A DNA stretch of 64,000 nucleotides from Ruminococcus sp. (GTDB lineage: Bacteria; Bacillota; Clostridia; Oscillospirales; Ruminococcaceae): contig JAFQHO010000084.1 in NCBI GenBank assembly GCA_017397925.1, forward strand, positions 108,033 to 172,032. The letters are read 5' to 3'. Every line of letters begins with the position of its first letter. The stretch's first letter is position 1. The notes beneath the pieces were generated by a model, which ran no database searches, was not told where the DNA came from, and worked only from the letters and a program-made list of their open reading frames with translations. Below, piece after piece: positions 16,570 through 24,925 of the stretch. The translations under genes were made by a program, and so were the position numbers.

Positions 16570-17961
16570 TCAGGCATAAATTCTTGAAAACAGCGGAAAA
16601 ATGAAGTAAAAACGGAGATATTCGTCCTCATTCCATCTCCGAATTGCGAACTTTTTCAAGTTCATGGCAGCAAATTTAAGCCTAATCCAATTTGTTACAT
16701 GGGAGAGGCCTCTGTGAAGTGTATAACGCATGCCATATTTTTCTTTAGCATCTGCGAATACTCGCTCTATTGTTTCTTTTCGCTTCTCATAAAGCTTTTT
16801 GTACTTAGGAGTATGACGAATATCTTCGGCAAAATCAAGATATTTACTCCAGATATGCTTTGTTACTGTTTTCTCACACTTTGCATTTCTTGTACATACG
16901 CTTCTTGAGGGGCAATTTTCGCAGATTTTTGGATTGCTTTTGAATTCTCTGTATCCGTCACGGTTGATTGTTGAAAAGTTTAAAACTTGGTTTTCAGGAC
17001 AAATTACGCAGTTATAGTATTCGTCATAAATATAGTCGTATGGTCTGAGGAAACCTTTTACTCCCATTGGTCTTTTGTATGGCAATACGGGTATTCTTTC
17101 GTCATCAGTTACTTTTTTGCATATCCATGGTGTTTTATAGCCTGCATCCATTACACAGGCATTTATTTCGGGAAAACGCTGTACAAGTCTGTCATAAAGT
17201 CCGTCAAAAGCTACGCTGTCATGGATATTTCCGGGATTTACAGTTACATCCATAACATATCCATGCTTATCACAAGCTGTCTGTGCTGTATATGCCATAC
17301 ATTTTTTATGTTCGCCTTTGTGGAAAACTCCGCACTCAGGGTCTGTTGTTGATTCTGTTACTTCCTTCTCTTCTGGTTTCTTCGAACCGTCAAAAGGCTT
17401 CTTTCCATTTTTTTCACGTTCTTCATTTATTTCATTCATAAGCTGCTCTTCATATATTTTTGCAGCTTTGGGTACAGCTTTCTTTATTACTTTCTTTGTG
17501 TTTGCATTTGCTTTGATATGTGTACCGTCAATGAATACAGCCTCTGGTGAGAGATAGCCTGCATTATTAATTTCATCGAGAATCCAGAAGAATATTGCTT
17601 CTACTACTTCGGGAGTATATCTGTTCCTGAAATTATGACTAAGTGTTGAAAAGTGAGGTGTCTGCTCATTCAGAAGATAGCCTAAAAACCAGCGGTATGC
17701 TACGTTTAATCTTACTTCCTCCGCTGTTTTTCTGAGTGAGGGTATGCCAAAAAGATGCTGTATCAGTATCATTTTGAACAGCACCACTGGATCTATGCTC
17801 GGTCTTCCATTATCAGGACAATACAAATCTCCCACAAGGTCATATATATGGCTGAAATCTATTGCTCTATCTATTTTCCTCAGTATGTGATCTTCGGGTA
17901 CTAATTCCTCGATGCATATCATCTCATACTGTCCTCGTTCTTCTGCTTTTGTTGCTAGCAT
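16570..17961 (-). CDS. IS1182-family DDE transposase
   Basis: A 463-residue transposase. N-terminal DUF772-type region (RPSIDPVVLFKMILIQHLFG, FSTLSHNFRNRY), first catalytic Asp in AVFIDGTHIKANANTKK, second in CVMDAGYKTPWICKK, a zinc-ribbon-like block (CVICPEN...CENCPSRSVCTRNAKC) and the C-terminal Glu in RKETIERVFADAKEKYGMRYT, the DDE_Tnp_1_6 arrangement of IS1182. Intact and apparently full length. The frame is open upstream to 17997, but the -10 box lies there; AAGGTGAAGG precedes the ATG at 17961, which is therefore the start. Confidence 0.92.
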   Translation of the reverse strand: MLATKAEERGQYEMICIEELVPEDHILRKIDRAIDFSHIYDLVGDLYCPDNGRPSIDPVVLFKMILIQHLFGIPSLRKTAEEVRLNVAYRWFLGYLLNEQTPHFSTLSHNFRNRYTPEVVEAIFFWILDEINNAGYLSPEAVFIDGTHIKANANTKKVIKKAVPKAAKIYEEQLMNEINEEREKNGKKPFDGSKKPEEKEVTESTTDPECGVFHKGEHKKCMAYTAQTACDKHGYVMDVTVNPGNIHDSVAFDGLYDRLVQRFPEINACVMDAGYKTPWICKKVTDDERIPVLPYKRPMGVKGFLRPYDYIYDEYYNCVICPENQVLNFSTINRDGYREFKSNPKICENCPSRSVCTRNAKCEKTVTKHIWSKYLDFAEDIRHTPKYKKLYEKRKETIERVFADAKEKYGMRYTLHRGLSHVTNWIRLKFAAMNLKKFAIRRWNEDEYLRFYFIFPLFSRIYA

Positions 17962-17985
17962 TTCCTTCACCTTCCCTTTTATTAT

Positions 17986-18014
17986 ATTATACCACATTTA
18001 TGCAAAAATGCCAA
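17986..18014 (-). promoter_or_regulatory. Transposase promoter inside the IS right end
   Basis: Minus strand TTGGCA (18014-18009), 17-bp spacer, TATAAT (17991-17986), preceding the transposase start by 25 bp. Confidence 0.75.
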
Positions 18015-18042
18015 GCTTTCGCTTGACTTTTTCGACAGACTG

Positions 18043-18070
18043 AGAACAGCGGCATTTCTGCCGCTGTTCG
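18043..18070. repeat. Right copy of the 28-bp direct repeat flanking the IS
   Basis: Identical to 16477-16504. Here the hairpin is no longer followed by its T run because the IS end adjoins it. Confidence 0.85.
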
Positions 18071-18081
18071 TCTACAGATGT

Positions 18082-18231
18082 CTATTTTGTTTGAGGCAGA
18101 TTATTGCCTCCGCTGCATTTACCGCCGCATTTTTTTGCGTATGGACAGCCTATGCAGGTTGTGCCTTTTTTCTTTTCCTTGTAGAGATAAATGCTGATTG
18201 CAGCAACAATTGCAAAGGAAAGGGGCGGCAT
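18082..18231 (-). CDS. Second FeoB-associated Cys-rich small membrane protein, 5' end replaced
   Basis: Forty-nine residues, MPPLSFAIVAAISIYLYKEK in the first part, then KKGTTCIGCPYAKKCGGKCS. From residue 9 on it is nearly identical to the protein at 19328-19477, but the first residues and the upstream ribosome site differ and no good Shine-Dalgarno is seen. It looks like a duplicated copy whose 5' end was replaced, hence possibly not translated. Followed on the minus strand by the terminator hairpin that the IS later duplicated. Confidence 0.6.
   Translation of the reverse strand: MPPLSFAIVAAISIYLYKEKKKGTTCIGCPYAKKCGGKCSGGNNLPQTK
18115..18200. repeat. 86-bp direct repeat, left copy
   Basis: Matches 19346-19431 with one mismatch; it is the shared coding part of the two Cys-rich small proteins. 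The copies are 1231 bp apart and flank the unrecognised gene at 18310-19149. Confidence 0.85.
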
Positions 18232-18309
18232 AACATATCCAATTAACCTATTATTGTATGCATTCTAGTAAATAGGTTAAAGCATAGCACTCGTGTAACG
18301 AGCCAAGAG

Positions 18310-19149
18310 TTATTTCGACGCATCGTTTACAATATAACGAGAATAATAAAATTCAGTATAATTACATTGTGATATTTTCTCATAATTTTCACGTTCGACA
18401 GTAGTAAATCTATAACCACACTGAATATCATTATCATTTGTCCACTTTAAGCAATCATCAATAAATGTATTGAACTTATCTTCCGGACAAATATCAGATG
18501 GCAAAAAAACAGCAGCTCTTGATTGTACTTTCCCTATAACAGTTGTTTCATTTATTACGTCGCCATATTCAATTTCAGTACTACCAGGACGCAAATAAAT
18601 CTTTACATCACCTTTGCTAAAATAATCTTCCATATAAGACTTTATAACATTTTCCATAGATTCTCTGACAAGGATAAGCATATAATTATCAGAATATCCG
18701 CTTCCATCTCTTTCTTTTACAACGGTAACAAAATTTCTTTTATCTTCTTTATCAAATCCGTTCGGGATAAATCTCAACTCTTGTTTACCCATTATTGATG
18801 CCGATCTCAATGTATGGAAGTCAAATGACACACCTTCATATTGTTTGTCAAGGTATAATAATGCATCTTCGACTACAGCTATATAAATCTTTTGTGATTG
18901 AGTTAGCTTATTAAGTTCGGTTGGAAGTCCTTCCTCTTGAAGTATTTTCTTCTGCCTTTCCGTTAACTTGGATCTGTCTGCTGTTGGTAATTCTTCTTCA
19001 TATTTACTGGTTTCTTTTTTTGAGTTATTCGTTTTTTCTCTTAACGAACACCACAACAGACATACTCCTGATATAGCAACCAAAACAGGCAGCGTAAATT
19101 TCAGCAGTTTAGGCACTATATCACCTTCTGTAAAATTATTGTTATTCAT
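18310..19149 (-). CDS. Unrecognised membrane-anchored protein
   Basis: A 279-residue protein that I do not recognise. Residues about 15-37 (LKFTLPVLVAISGVCLLWCS) form one TM segment, followed by a Lys/Glu-rich linker (to about residue 75) and a soluble domain of about 200 residues with no repeats or obvious catalytic motif. Topology is N-in if the charged linker is outside, or the reverse. GGAGG at 19159-19155 supports the ATG at 19149; the frame continues upstream without a ribosome site. More A/T-rich than the adjacent feo genes, with its own consensus promoter, and inserted between two copies of a feo-associated gene, so it looks acquired. Confidence 0.6.
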   Translation of the reverse strand: MNNNNFTEGDIVPKLLKFTLPVLVAISGVCLLWCSLREKTNNSKKETSKYEEELPTADRSKLTERQKKILQEEGLPTELNKLTQSQKIYIAVVEDALLYLDKQYEGVSFDFHTLRSASIMGKQELRFIPNGFDKEDKRNFVTVVKERDGSGYSDNYMLILVRESMENVIKSYMEDYFSKGDVKIYLRPGSTEIEYGDVINETTVIGKVQSRAAVFLPSDICPEDKFNTFIDDCLKWTNDNDIQCGYRFTTVERENYEKISQCNYTEFYYSRYIVNDASK

Positions 19150-19233
19150 TAAAACCTCCATAACAAACGAATAAAACAGCAAACATTTCATATACTGTTT
19201 TATCCGATATGAGTACTCCAAATTACATTCTAC

Positions 19234-19262
19234 ATTTTATCATAGTCAGCAAAGAATGTCAA
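19234..19262 (-). promoter_or_regulatory. Consensus promoter of the unrecognised membrane-anchored protein
   Basis: Minus strand TTGACA (19262-19257), 17-bp spacer ending in TG, TAAAAT (19239-19234). The leader is about 80 nt. Confidence 0.75.
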
Positions 19263-19290
19263 GTTTTCGTGCTTGAAGGGCAGTCCAATT

Positions 19291-19324
19291 AAAAAAGACG
19301 GCAGAACTGAATCCACCGTCTTTA
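19291..19324 (-). terminator. Terminator of the feo operon
   Basis: On the minus strand AAAGACGG...CCGTCTTT followed by TTTT (six consecutive T including the stem end), right after the Cys-rich small gene. Confidence 0.75.
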
Positions 19325-19327
19325 AAA

Positions 19328-19477
19328 CTACAGGCTTTTATCTCCGCATTTACCGCCGCATTTTTTTGCGTATGGGCAGCCTATGCAGGTTGTGCCTTTT
19401 TTCTTTTCCTTGTAGAGATAAATGCTGATTGTAATTACTATTGCAGCTACAATTGCAATAATTATAATATTTTCCAT
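19328..19477 (-). CDS. FeoB-associated Cys-rich membrane protein
   Basis: A 49-residue protein: an N-terminal TM helix (ENIIIIAIVAAIVITISIYL), a Lys-rich stretch, then TTCIGCPYAKKCGGKC with five cysteines. This is the FeoB-associated Cys-rich membrane protein family (Pfam PF12669), the Firmicute small partner of FeoB; the cysteines may handle iron or form a cluster, which is inference. GGAGAG before the ATG, and 1 bp after the feoB stop, so it is translated from the feo mRNA. Confidence 0.85.
   Translation of the reverse strand: MENIIIIAIVAAIVITISIYLYKEKKKGTTCIGCPYAKKCGGKCGDKSL
19346..19431. repeat. 86-bp direct repeat, right copy
   Basis: Second copy of the repeat at 18115-18200 (one mismatch), inside the functional Cys-rich partner gene. 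Confidence 0.85.
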
Positions 19478-19478
19478 A

Positions 19479-21479
19479 TTAACTCTCCAATGAGTATTCA
19501 GCCTTTACTGATTTGTTTGCCTTGCTGATGAGGTATATGATATATCCCGATATTACAGCCACGATTGCAAGTCCGCAAAGTGCAGCTGTTACATCAAGAG
19601 TTGCAGGTGCTGTAATAAGTGTGCCGATAGTATACACGAGGTAGCCTACTGTGTAACCTACTCCTAATTGCAGTCCAATTCCGCCCCAGAGCCATTTTTT
19701 GCTCTTCATTTCGGAGTTCATAGCGCCGATTGCCGCAAAGCATGGGGGAGAATAGAGGTTGAACATAAGATATGCAAGGGCTGCAACCTTTGAGATTGCC
19801 ATAACAGAGGCTGTAGCAGCACCTGCACCCTCCATAAGTGCCAGTTCTTCGGTATCAATGAGATTTTCAAGACCTACAAAGCATACTGCAAGTGTGCCGA
19901 CTACGTTTTCCTTAGCGATAAAGCCTGTGATAGCCGCCGCCGCTAACTGCCAGCTGAGTACGCCTACGATTGGAACGAGGATATATGCGAATGGGCTTGC
20001 CAGCGTTGCGAGAATTGACTGGTCAGCCTGTTCTGCAACCTTGAATGACCATGTAAATGACTGCATAATCTGTACCGCTGTGTTGCAAAGGAGGATAATT
20101 GTTGCAGCCTTTACGATATATTCCCAGCCGCGGCTGCACATTGACTTGAATGCACCCCAGAGTGAGGGAATTTTGTATTCGGGAAGTTCAATGATGAAGA
20201 ATGAATTTTTTGCTCTGTGACCTGTAATGAGGTTTACAAGCAAAGCACCGAGGAAGATAAGTGCAATACCTGTGAGGTATACCACAAAGCTTATAATTCC
20301 CTTGTTTTCGCTGAAAAATGCACATGCGAAGAGAGCAATTACAGGGATTTTCGCACCGCATGGCATAAAGGGTGCAAGCATTGCAGTTGCACGTCTTTCA
20401 CGCTCGTTGCGGATTGTACGGCTTGCCATAATTCCGGGAACTGCACAGCCGATTGTGATAACAAAGGGGATAACGGATTTTCCCGAAAGACCAACTTTTT
20501 TGAAAATGGGGTCAAGAACAACTGCGGCTCTCGCCATATATCCGCAATCTTCGAGAATTGCAATGAGGAAATACATTATCATAACGAGGGGGAGAAATCC
20601 GAGAACTGCAATAACACCGCCGATTACACCGTCAACAAGAAGTGCCGACAGCAGGGGAGAAGCGTTTTCAAGAAGTCCGCCTACCCAGCCTTGGAAGCCT
20701 TCGAGCCATGCTACGAGAGTATCTGCTATGTATGGACCCAGCCAAGCCTGTGAAATCTGGAACACAAGCCACATAATGCCTGCAAAAATCAGCAGTCCCA
20801 CAATAGGATTTGTTATAAATGTGTCAATTTTATCGCTGAAATTCTTGTCCTTAGTAAGAACCTTTCGCTGTTCAACCTGCTTAACTATGTCGTTTACAAA
20901 TTCGTAGCGTTCACAGTCAGCGGCTTCGGCAGCGGTTTTGTCCTTAATATCCGTATTCTTGTTTCTGAAAGGAGCTTTCTGCGATTTTCCCGCAATACTA
21001 ACGGCTGTTTTCATAAGCTCCGAAAGTCCGTCTGCTGAGGTTGAAACTGTATTAACTACAGGGCAGCCCAGAAGTTCAGAAAGTTTTTGTGTGTCGATTT
21101 TTGTATTCTTTTTCTCGTTTATATCTGTCTTGTTAAGGGCAATAACCATTGGCACGCCGAGTTCAAGAAGCTGAGTTGTGAAAAAAAGGCTTCGGCTGAG
21201 ATTTGTGGCATCTACGATATTTATAAGCACCTCAGGCTTTTCGTTGACTATGTAATCTCTTGCTACGCTTTCCTCGCTTGTGAATGGTGAAATGGAATAC
21301 GTACCGGGGAGGTCAACCGCAATAATATCCTTGCCGTTGCAGTAGGATTTTTTTATTGGATTTTCTTTTTTGTCAACGGTAACACCTGCCCAGTTACCTA
21401 CCTTTTCGCTTTTACCTGTCAAAGCGTTGAACATTGTTGTTTTACCCGAATTCGGGTTGCCTGCCATGGCTATTCTCAT
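19479..21479 (-). CDS. feoB: Ferrous iron transport protein B
   Basis: A 666-residue FeoB. The N-terminal G domain shows G1 GNPNSGKTT, G2 region VGNWAGVTVDKK, G3 DLPGTYS and G4 NKTD. The membrane part carries Gate and FeoB_C segments (LPLVMIMYFLIAILEDCGYMARA, IPFVITIGCAVPGIMASRTI, MPCGAKIPVIALFACAFFSE). It imports Fe(II) across the inner membrane with GTP hydrolysis in control. CGAGGGAGAA precedes the ATG. Downstream it is coupled to the Cys-rich partner; upstream lies feoA, separated by a hairpin. Confidence 0.95.
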   Translation of the reverse strand: MRIAMAGNPNSGKTTMFNALTGKSEKVGNWAGVTVDKKENPIKKSYCNGKDIIAVDLPGTYSISPFTSEESVARDYIVNEKPEVLINIVDATNLSRSLFFTTQLLELGVPMVIALNKTDINEKKNTKIDTQKLSELLGCPVVNTVSTSADGLSELMKTAVSIAGKSQKAPFRNKNTDIKDKTAAEAADCERYEFVNDIVKQVEQRKVLTKDKNFSDKIDTFITNPIVGLLIFAGIMWLVFQISQAWLGPYIADTLVAWLEGFQGWVGGLLENASPLLSALLVDGVIGGVIAVLGFLPLVMIMYFLIAILEDCGYMARAAVVLDPIFKKVGLSGKSVIPFVITIGCAVPGIMASRTIRNERERRATAMLAPFMPCGAKIPVIALFACAFFSENKGIISFVVYLTGIALIFLGALLVNLITGHRAKNSFFIIELPEYKIPSLWGAFKSMCSRGWEYIVKAATIILLCNTAVQIMQSFTWSFKVAEQADQSILATLASPFAYILVPIVGVLSWQLAAAAITGFIAKENVVGTLAVCFVGLENLIDTEELALMEGAGAATASVMAISKVAALAYLMFNLYSPPCFAAIGAMNSEMKSKKWLWGGIGLQLGVGYTVGYLVYTIGTLITAPATLDVTAALCGLAIVAVISGYIIYLISKANKSVKAEYSLES

Positions 21480-21537
21480 AATTTTCTCCCTCGTTATTGA
21501 AATATTTTGTTATTGTATACTAACAGCTTACCCAAAA

Positions 21538-21565
21538 TATACAGGCACAGGAAAGTGCCTGTATA
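21538..21565. terminator. Hairpin in the feoA-feoB intergenic region
   Basis: Perfect 11-bp stem TATACAGGCAC/GTGCCTGTATA with a 6-nt loop; on the minus strand it is followed by TTTTGGG. A partial terminator or processing/stability element that may set the feoA:feoB ratio. Confidence 0.55.
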
Positions 21566-21588
21566 AATACATATGCGGTTAAATCCGA

Positions 21589-21804
21589 TTAATATACAGA
21601 GATTGCATTTGCAAGATGCTTGTCAATGTTGTATCTGCCGTCTTTGATTGCTACAACACAGCTGTTTCTTCTGCGTGATACCACAGTTACAGCGGCACCT
21701 CTGTAGCAGCCCAGTGTGAGCAGGAAAGAGTTGAGTTCAGCGTCATTGCTGTTGATATCTTTAACGATATATTCTTTACCGATTGAAATTTGATTTAACG
21801 ACAT
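21589..21804 (-). CDS. feoA: Ferrous iron transport protein A
   Basis: A 71-residue SH3-like FeoA protein (MSLNQISIGKEYIVKDINSN, then LLTLGCYRGAAVTVVSRRRN and a final HLANAISV). FeoA is a small cytoplasmic partner of FeoB required for Fe(II) uptake. Located just downstream of a consensus promoter and upstream of feoB. Confidence 0.9.
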   Translation of the reverse strand: MSLNQISIGKEYIVKDINSNDAELNSFLLTLGCYRGAAVTVVSRRRNSCVVAIKDGRYNIDKHLANAISVY

Positions 21805-21840
21805 AAAATCACCCTTTTATCAGATTGGGAAATATCCCGT

Positions 21841-21861
21841 AAAGAGTATCTGTTACTCTTT
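21841..21861. promoter_or_regulatory. Palindrome in the feoA leader, possible operator or leader hairpin
   Basis: AAAGAGTA/TACTCTTT, 8-bp perfect arms separated by 5 nt, about 10 bp downstream of the feoA -10 box and so covering the transcription start. It does not fit the Fur or MntR consensus closely. Confidence 0.45.
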
Positions 21862-21870
21862 ACTAACTAT

Positions 21871-21899
21871 ATTATACCCTATTGTTTACATTTTGTCAA
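21871..21899 (-). promoter_or_regulatory. Consensus promoter of the feo operon
   Basis: Minus strand TTGACA (21899-21894), 17-bp spacer, TATAAT (21876-21871): perfect consensus. Confidence 0.85.
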
Positions 21900-21981
21900 T
21901 ATCCTTTTGGAATAATCGGCGGATAACACAAAAGTAGTTAGTGATGTATAACGCTATTAGTTATTTATAACAAACACTGTA

Positions 21982-22878
21982 TCAGGATTGCTCTCTAAGC
22001 ATTTTATTGCGATAGGGATTTTCAACTGTTGCATCAAAACCGTCGGGAAGATATTCTATCGGCATAAAATCTTCATATTCAACATCCATAAAGTAATTGC
22101 AGAAAATAAGCTCGCAGTAGGTAATTGTATTTTCAGTGTCGGGTGTATTTATGGCATAGACAAAGCCGTGATATTCATCGGTATATACTGCAAGAGGCTC
22201 TCCGCCGTTGAAGCCTGTAACTCCGTAAATTCCCTTATAATTGGTGCTTTCGTATGCATTAAGACGCTGAATTTCCTTTTCATAATCCTCGGGGGAGTAG
22301 GTTACAGTCAGATAGCTTAAATACTGCTGGTCAAAGGGATTGTAATAGAGCATTTTGTAGTTCAATACTTCCATTTCCTCTGTCAGTTCAGCAGGGAATA
22401 TGCTTTCGTCCATATCCAGTTTATTGCGGTATTCTTCAAGAGCATTTTCGCCCATATACCTGGAATAATTCCGTTCATCCTCATCTATTGTGAAATCAGC
22501 GAATGGTGAACTGCTTATTGACGGTACATCGTGATATTCTATTGTTTCTTCTGTCATCCCTGTGATTTTAAAAAGACTAACTGCTAATACACTAATCATT
22601 ATCATAGCCATAATAACAGATAATAATGAAATAACTACAGCAACGATAATTATAGGAGTAGCTGTTTTCTTCTTTGCCTTTTTCTGATAATCAATAAACT
22701 GCTGTGCCGTGTCCATTCTCATTTGAACATTTGGCGCTGTTGCGGACATTTCCTTGAATTTTGCTGAACATTCGGGGCAGCCTGCAAGGTGACTGTTTAC
22801 CTCCTGTGCCGTGTAGGGGCTTACCATATTTTCCGTATAAAGCGGCAGTAAATCCTGTACAATCTCACATCTTAACAT
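21982..22878 (-). CDS. Anti-sigma factor with zinc-finger (ZAS) N terminus
   Basis: A 298-residue membrane protein. Residues 1-45 (CEIVQDLLPLYTENM and HLAGCPECSAKF) carry the HxxxCxxC zinc motif of anti-sigma factors; one TM segment lies around residues 74-103 (IIIVAVVISLLSVIMAMIMI); the C-terminal 195 residues are extracytoplasmic and unrecognised, presumably the sensor. It overlaps the ECF sigma gene by 14 nt, the usual arrangement for a sigma factor and its cognate inhibitor. Signal unknown. Confidence 0.83.
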   Translation of the reverse strand: MLRCEIVQDLLPLYTENMVSPYTAQEVNSHLAGCPECSAKFKEMSATAPNVQMRMDTAQQFIDYQKKAKKKTATPIIIVAVVISLLSVIMAMIMISVLAVSLFKITGMTEETIEYHDVPSISSSPFADFTIDEDERNYSRYMGENALEEYRNKLDMDESIFPAELTEEMEVLNYKMLYYNPFDQQYLSYLTVTYSPEDYEKEIQRLNAYESTNYKGIYGVTGFNGGEPLAVYTDEYHGFVYAINTPDTENTITYCELIFCNYFMDVEYEDFMPIEYLPDGFDATVENPYRNKMLREQS

Positions 22879-23365
22879 CTGAGTTTTCCTCCTTTAGTTT
22901 AGTTTGCAGCATAGCCTTTGCCCTATGAAACGTTACACACGCCCAATGGTCATTCTTCCCGAAAAGCTCGGCTATTTCCTTGAATGACAGTTCGCCGAAG
23001 ATACGCAGGGTGAAAACCTCTTTATATGGGTCCTGCATATCGTGCAATAAGCGGTGAATCTGAAATGCTATTGATTTATCAGCAATCATATCCGTGAAGT
23101 TGCTGTCATCAGCAACATCTTCGGGGATTTCATCGGGGGACAGGCGGTTTTGCTTTCGGCAATGGGAATAGTAAAGATTTCTGGCGATTGAACACATCCA
23201 TACACGAAGCTCTGATTCTCCGCGGTAGTCCTTGATTGACTTCATAGCACGGAAAAAGGTTTCCTGAGTAAGTTCTTCCGCAAGGGATTCGTTACCTGTT
23301 AAACCTCGCAGAAAGCGGTACACATCGTCGAAATATTTACGGTATACTTCCTCAAAGCTTTCCAT
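22865..23365 (-). CDS. ECF-type RNA polymerase sigma factor
   Basis: A 166-residue sigma-70 family protein with region 2 (YFDDVYRFLRGLTGNESLAEEL, here abbreviated; TQETFFRAMKSIKDYRG) and region 4 (YKEVFTLRIFGELSFKEIAE, with WACVTFHRAKAML). Region 3 is absent, as in ECF sigmas. GAAAGGAGG precedes the ATG. Paired with the overlapping anti-sigma gene; a CGTC element on the minus strand at 23434-23431 might be part of an autoregulated promoter, but the -35 is unclear. Confidence 0.88.
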   Translation of the reverse strand: MESFEEVYRKYFDDVYRFLRGLTGNESLAEELTQETFFRAMKSIKDYRGESELRVWMCSIARNLYYSHCRKQNRLSPDEIPEDVADDSNFTDMIADKSIAFQIHRLLHDMQDPYKEVFTLRIFGELSFKEIAELFGKNDHWACVTFHRAKAMLQTKLKEENSDVKM

Positions 23366-23461
23366 AAGCTGCCTCCTTTCAAATGATTTCAGCAGATGAT
23401 ACGTATCTTTTTAACTGCTTACATATATAAGACGCACAGAAATTTAAAATATCACAGGAAT

Positions 23462-24025
23462 TTATAATTTTTTTTCAATTTTTTTCAAAGTATCTTTCCG
23501 TATTTCTTCTCTTAACTGTGTGAAATAGTCAGAAAAAGCCACTTTATCATTAGCATAGGTCTTATTCAACTCAAATTCATTGGGCGACCAAGTGGACAAA
23601 TCAGAGATATTATGCTGAATAAGCGCCTCTAAGCTGTCGATAGCCTTGAAAATTTTTGCCTCAGCGGTTTTACGCTCCGCCATTTCAGCGTAAAGGGATT
23701 TCATTTCAGCAGAATAGTTTTCGGGCAGGGTATCAAGCCAGTTATTCAGCAGATTTTCCTCAGTTTTTTCGTTTTCTTTTGTCTTTTCAAATGTGGGAAT
23801 ATCTCCTGTGAACGCCTCTCCTAAATCGTGGATTATACACATTTTTATGACCTTATCCATATCTGCATCGGGGAATTCATCGCTTATAAGAAATGCAAAT
23901 AAAGTCATCAGCCAGCTATGTTCCGCAACGCTTTCGTGCCTGCCCTTAGCGGTATAGCAATGACGGGTTGTATCTTTCAGTCTTTCCGCAACCGTAAGGG
24001 CTTCTATAAGTTTTCTTGCATCCAT
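23462..24025 (-). CDS. HD-domain hydrolase, YfbR/HDDC2-type 5'-nucleotidase
   Basis: A 187-residue HD protein. The metal ligands are visible as RHESVAEHSW (first His), IIHDLGEAFTGD (His-Asp) and a later Asp in KAIDSLEALIQH. These match the YfbR/HDDC2 branch that dephosphorylates deoxynucleoside monophosphates. TAGGAGAAA precedes the ATG. It lies after the rplA terminator and has no visible partner gene. Confidence 0.82.
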   Translation of the reverse strand: MDARKLIEALTVAERLKDTTRHCYTAKGRHESVAEHSWLMTLFAFLISDEFPDADMDKVIKMCIIHDLGEAFTGDIPTFEKTKENEKTEENLLNNWLDTLPENYSAEMKSLYAEMAERKTAEAKIFKAIDSLEALIQHNISDLSTWSPNEFELNKTYANDKVAFSDYFTQLREEIRKDTLKKIEKKL

Positions 24026-24044
24026 AATTTCTCCTATAAATAAA

Positions 24045-24070
24045 ATCGCCCTCGGAAAACCGAGAGCGAT
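24045..24070 (-). terminator. Terminator of the rpmG-secE-nusG-rplK-rplA operon
   Basis: Eleven-bp stem (24045-24055/24060-24070, one G-U) with a 4-nt loop; on the minus strand followed by TTTATTT. Confidence 0.8.
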
Positions 24071-24085
24071 AATTTATGCGTTTAA

Positions 24086-24781
24086 TCAAACACCGTACTT
24101 TGTTGTAGCAACAGGAACACCGGGGCCCATTGTGGAAGTTACTGTACAGCTCTTGAGGTAAGTACCCTTAGCTGCAGCAGGCTTAGCCTTAACGATAGCT
24201 TCCATAAGTGTGTTGAAGTTTTCCTCAAGCTTAGCAGAGCCGAAGGAAGCCTTACCAATGGGGCAGTGGATGATGTTTGTCTTGTCAAGACGGTACTCAA
24301 TCTTACCAGCCTTAGCCTCTGTTACAGCCTTAGCTACGTCAGGAGTTACAGTACCAGCCTTTGGGTTTGGCATAAGTCCACGGGGACCGAGAACCTTACC
24401 AAGACGACCAACAAGGCCCATCATATCAGGTGAAGCGATAACAACGTCGAAATCCATCCAGTTTTCCTTCTGGATCTTGTCAACGAGGTCCATACCGCCA
24501 ACGAACTCAGCACCAGCAGCCTGAGCAGCCTCGTACTTGTCTTCCTTACAGAAAACGAGAACCTTAACGTTCTTACCAGTACCGTTAGGGAGAACTACAG
24601 CGCCTCTAACCTGCTGGTCAGCGTGACGTGAGTCAACACCAAGACGGAAATGAGATTCAACAGTTTCATCAAACTTTGCCTTTGCATTCTGGCAAACTAA
24701 TTCGAGAGCCTCAACGGACTCATAAAGCTTTGCATAATCAACAGCCTTTGCGCTGTCAACATATTTCTTGCCGTGTTTCAT
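24086..24781 (-). CDS. rplA: 50S ribosomal protein L1
   Basis: A 231-residue L1 with the family signature [20 protein letters not shown] and the N-terminal [14 protein letters not shown]1 forms the mobile L1 stalk near the ribosomal E site and represses its own mRNA. AGGAGGAAA precedes the ATG. Here the L10/L12 genes do not follow; the operon ends after rplA. Confidence 0.97.
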   Translation of the reverse strand: MKHGKKYVDSAKAVDYAKLYESVEALELVCQNAKAKFDETVESHFRLGVDSRHADQQVRGAVVLPNGTGKNVKVLVFCKEDKYEAAQAAGAEFVGGMDLVDKIQKENWMDFDVVIASPDMMGLVGRLGKVLGPRGLMPNPKAGTVTPDVAKAVTEAKAGKIEYRLDKTNIIHCPIGKASFGSAKLEENFNTLMEAIVKAKPAAAKGTYLKSCTVTSTMGPGVPVATTKYGV

Positions 24782-24800
24782 TATATTTCCTCCTATTTAA

Positions 24801-24852
24801 GTGGTAATACCGGACGCCTATAGCTATCCGATTAGCGGAATTTTCCTCCCAC
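24801..24852 (-). promoter_or_regulatory. Leader hairpin before rplA, candidate ribosomal-protein (L1) control site
   Basis: On the minus strand GTGGGAG (24852-24846) can pair with the CCAC of TTACCAC (24807-24801), enclosing about 38 nt; TTACCAC ends 19 nt before the start. The same GTGGGAG...TTACCAC...GGAGG layout precedes rplK. Autoregulation by L1 is known for this operon in other bacteria; its use of this site is inferred. Confidence 0.5.
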
Positions 24853-24925
24853 CAATAGAACTCTGAACGGGTTATACCCGAATCATCATTCAAGTTAATT
24901 AAAAATCAGTTAACAACTAAAACAA

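Larger units (their letters stand above)
16505..18042 (-). mobile_element. IS1182-family insertion sequence, complete, 1538 bp
   Basis: Bounded by imperfect 16-bp terminal inverted repeats: left CAGACTGTCCAAAAAC (16505-16520) and right, read inward, CAGTCTGTCGAAAAAG (18042-18027), 13 of 16 matching. A single transposase gene fills it, with an internal promoter at the right end. It is flanked by 28-bp direct repeats that are themselves a terminator hairpin. Confidence 0.88.

Noticed and set aside
20217-20907. Open frames on the plus strand across feoB
   Set aside because: They mirror feoB codons; composition (Cys/Asn- or Arg/Ser-rich) and lack of start signals argue against coding.
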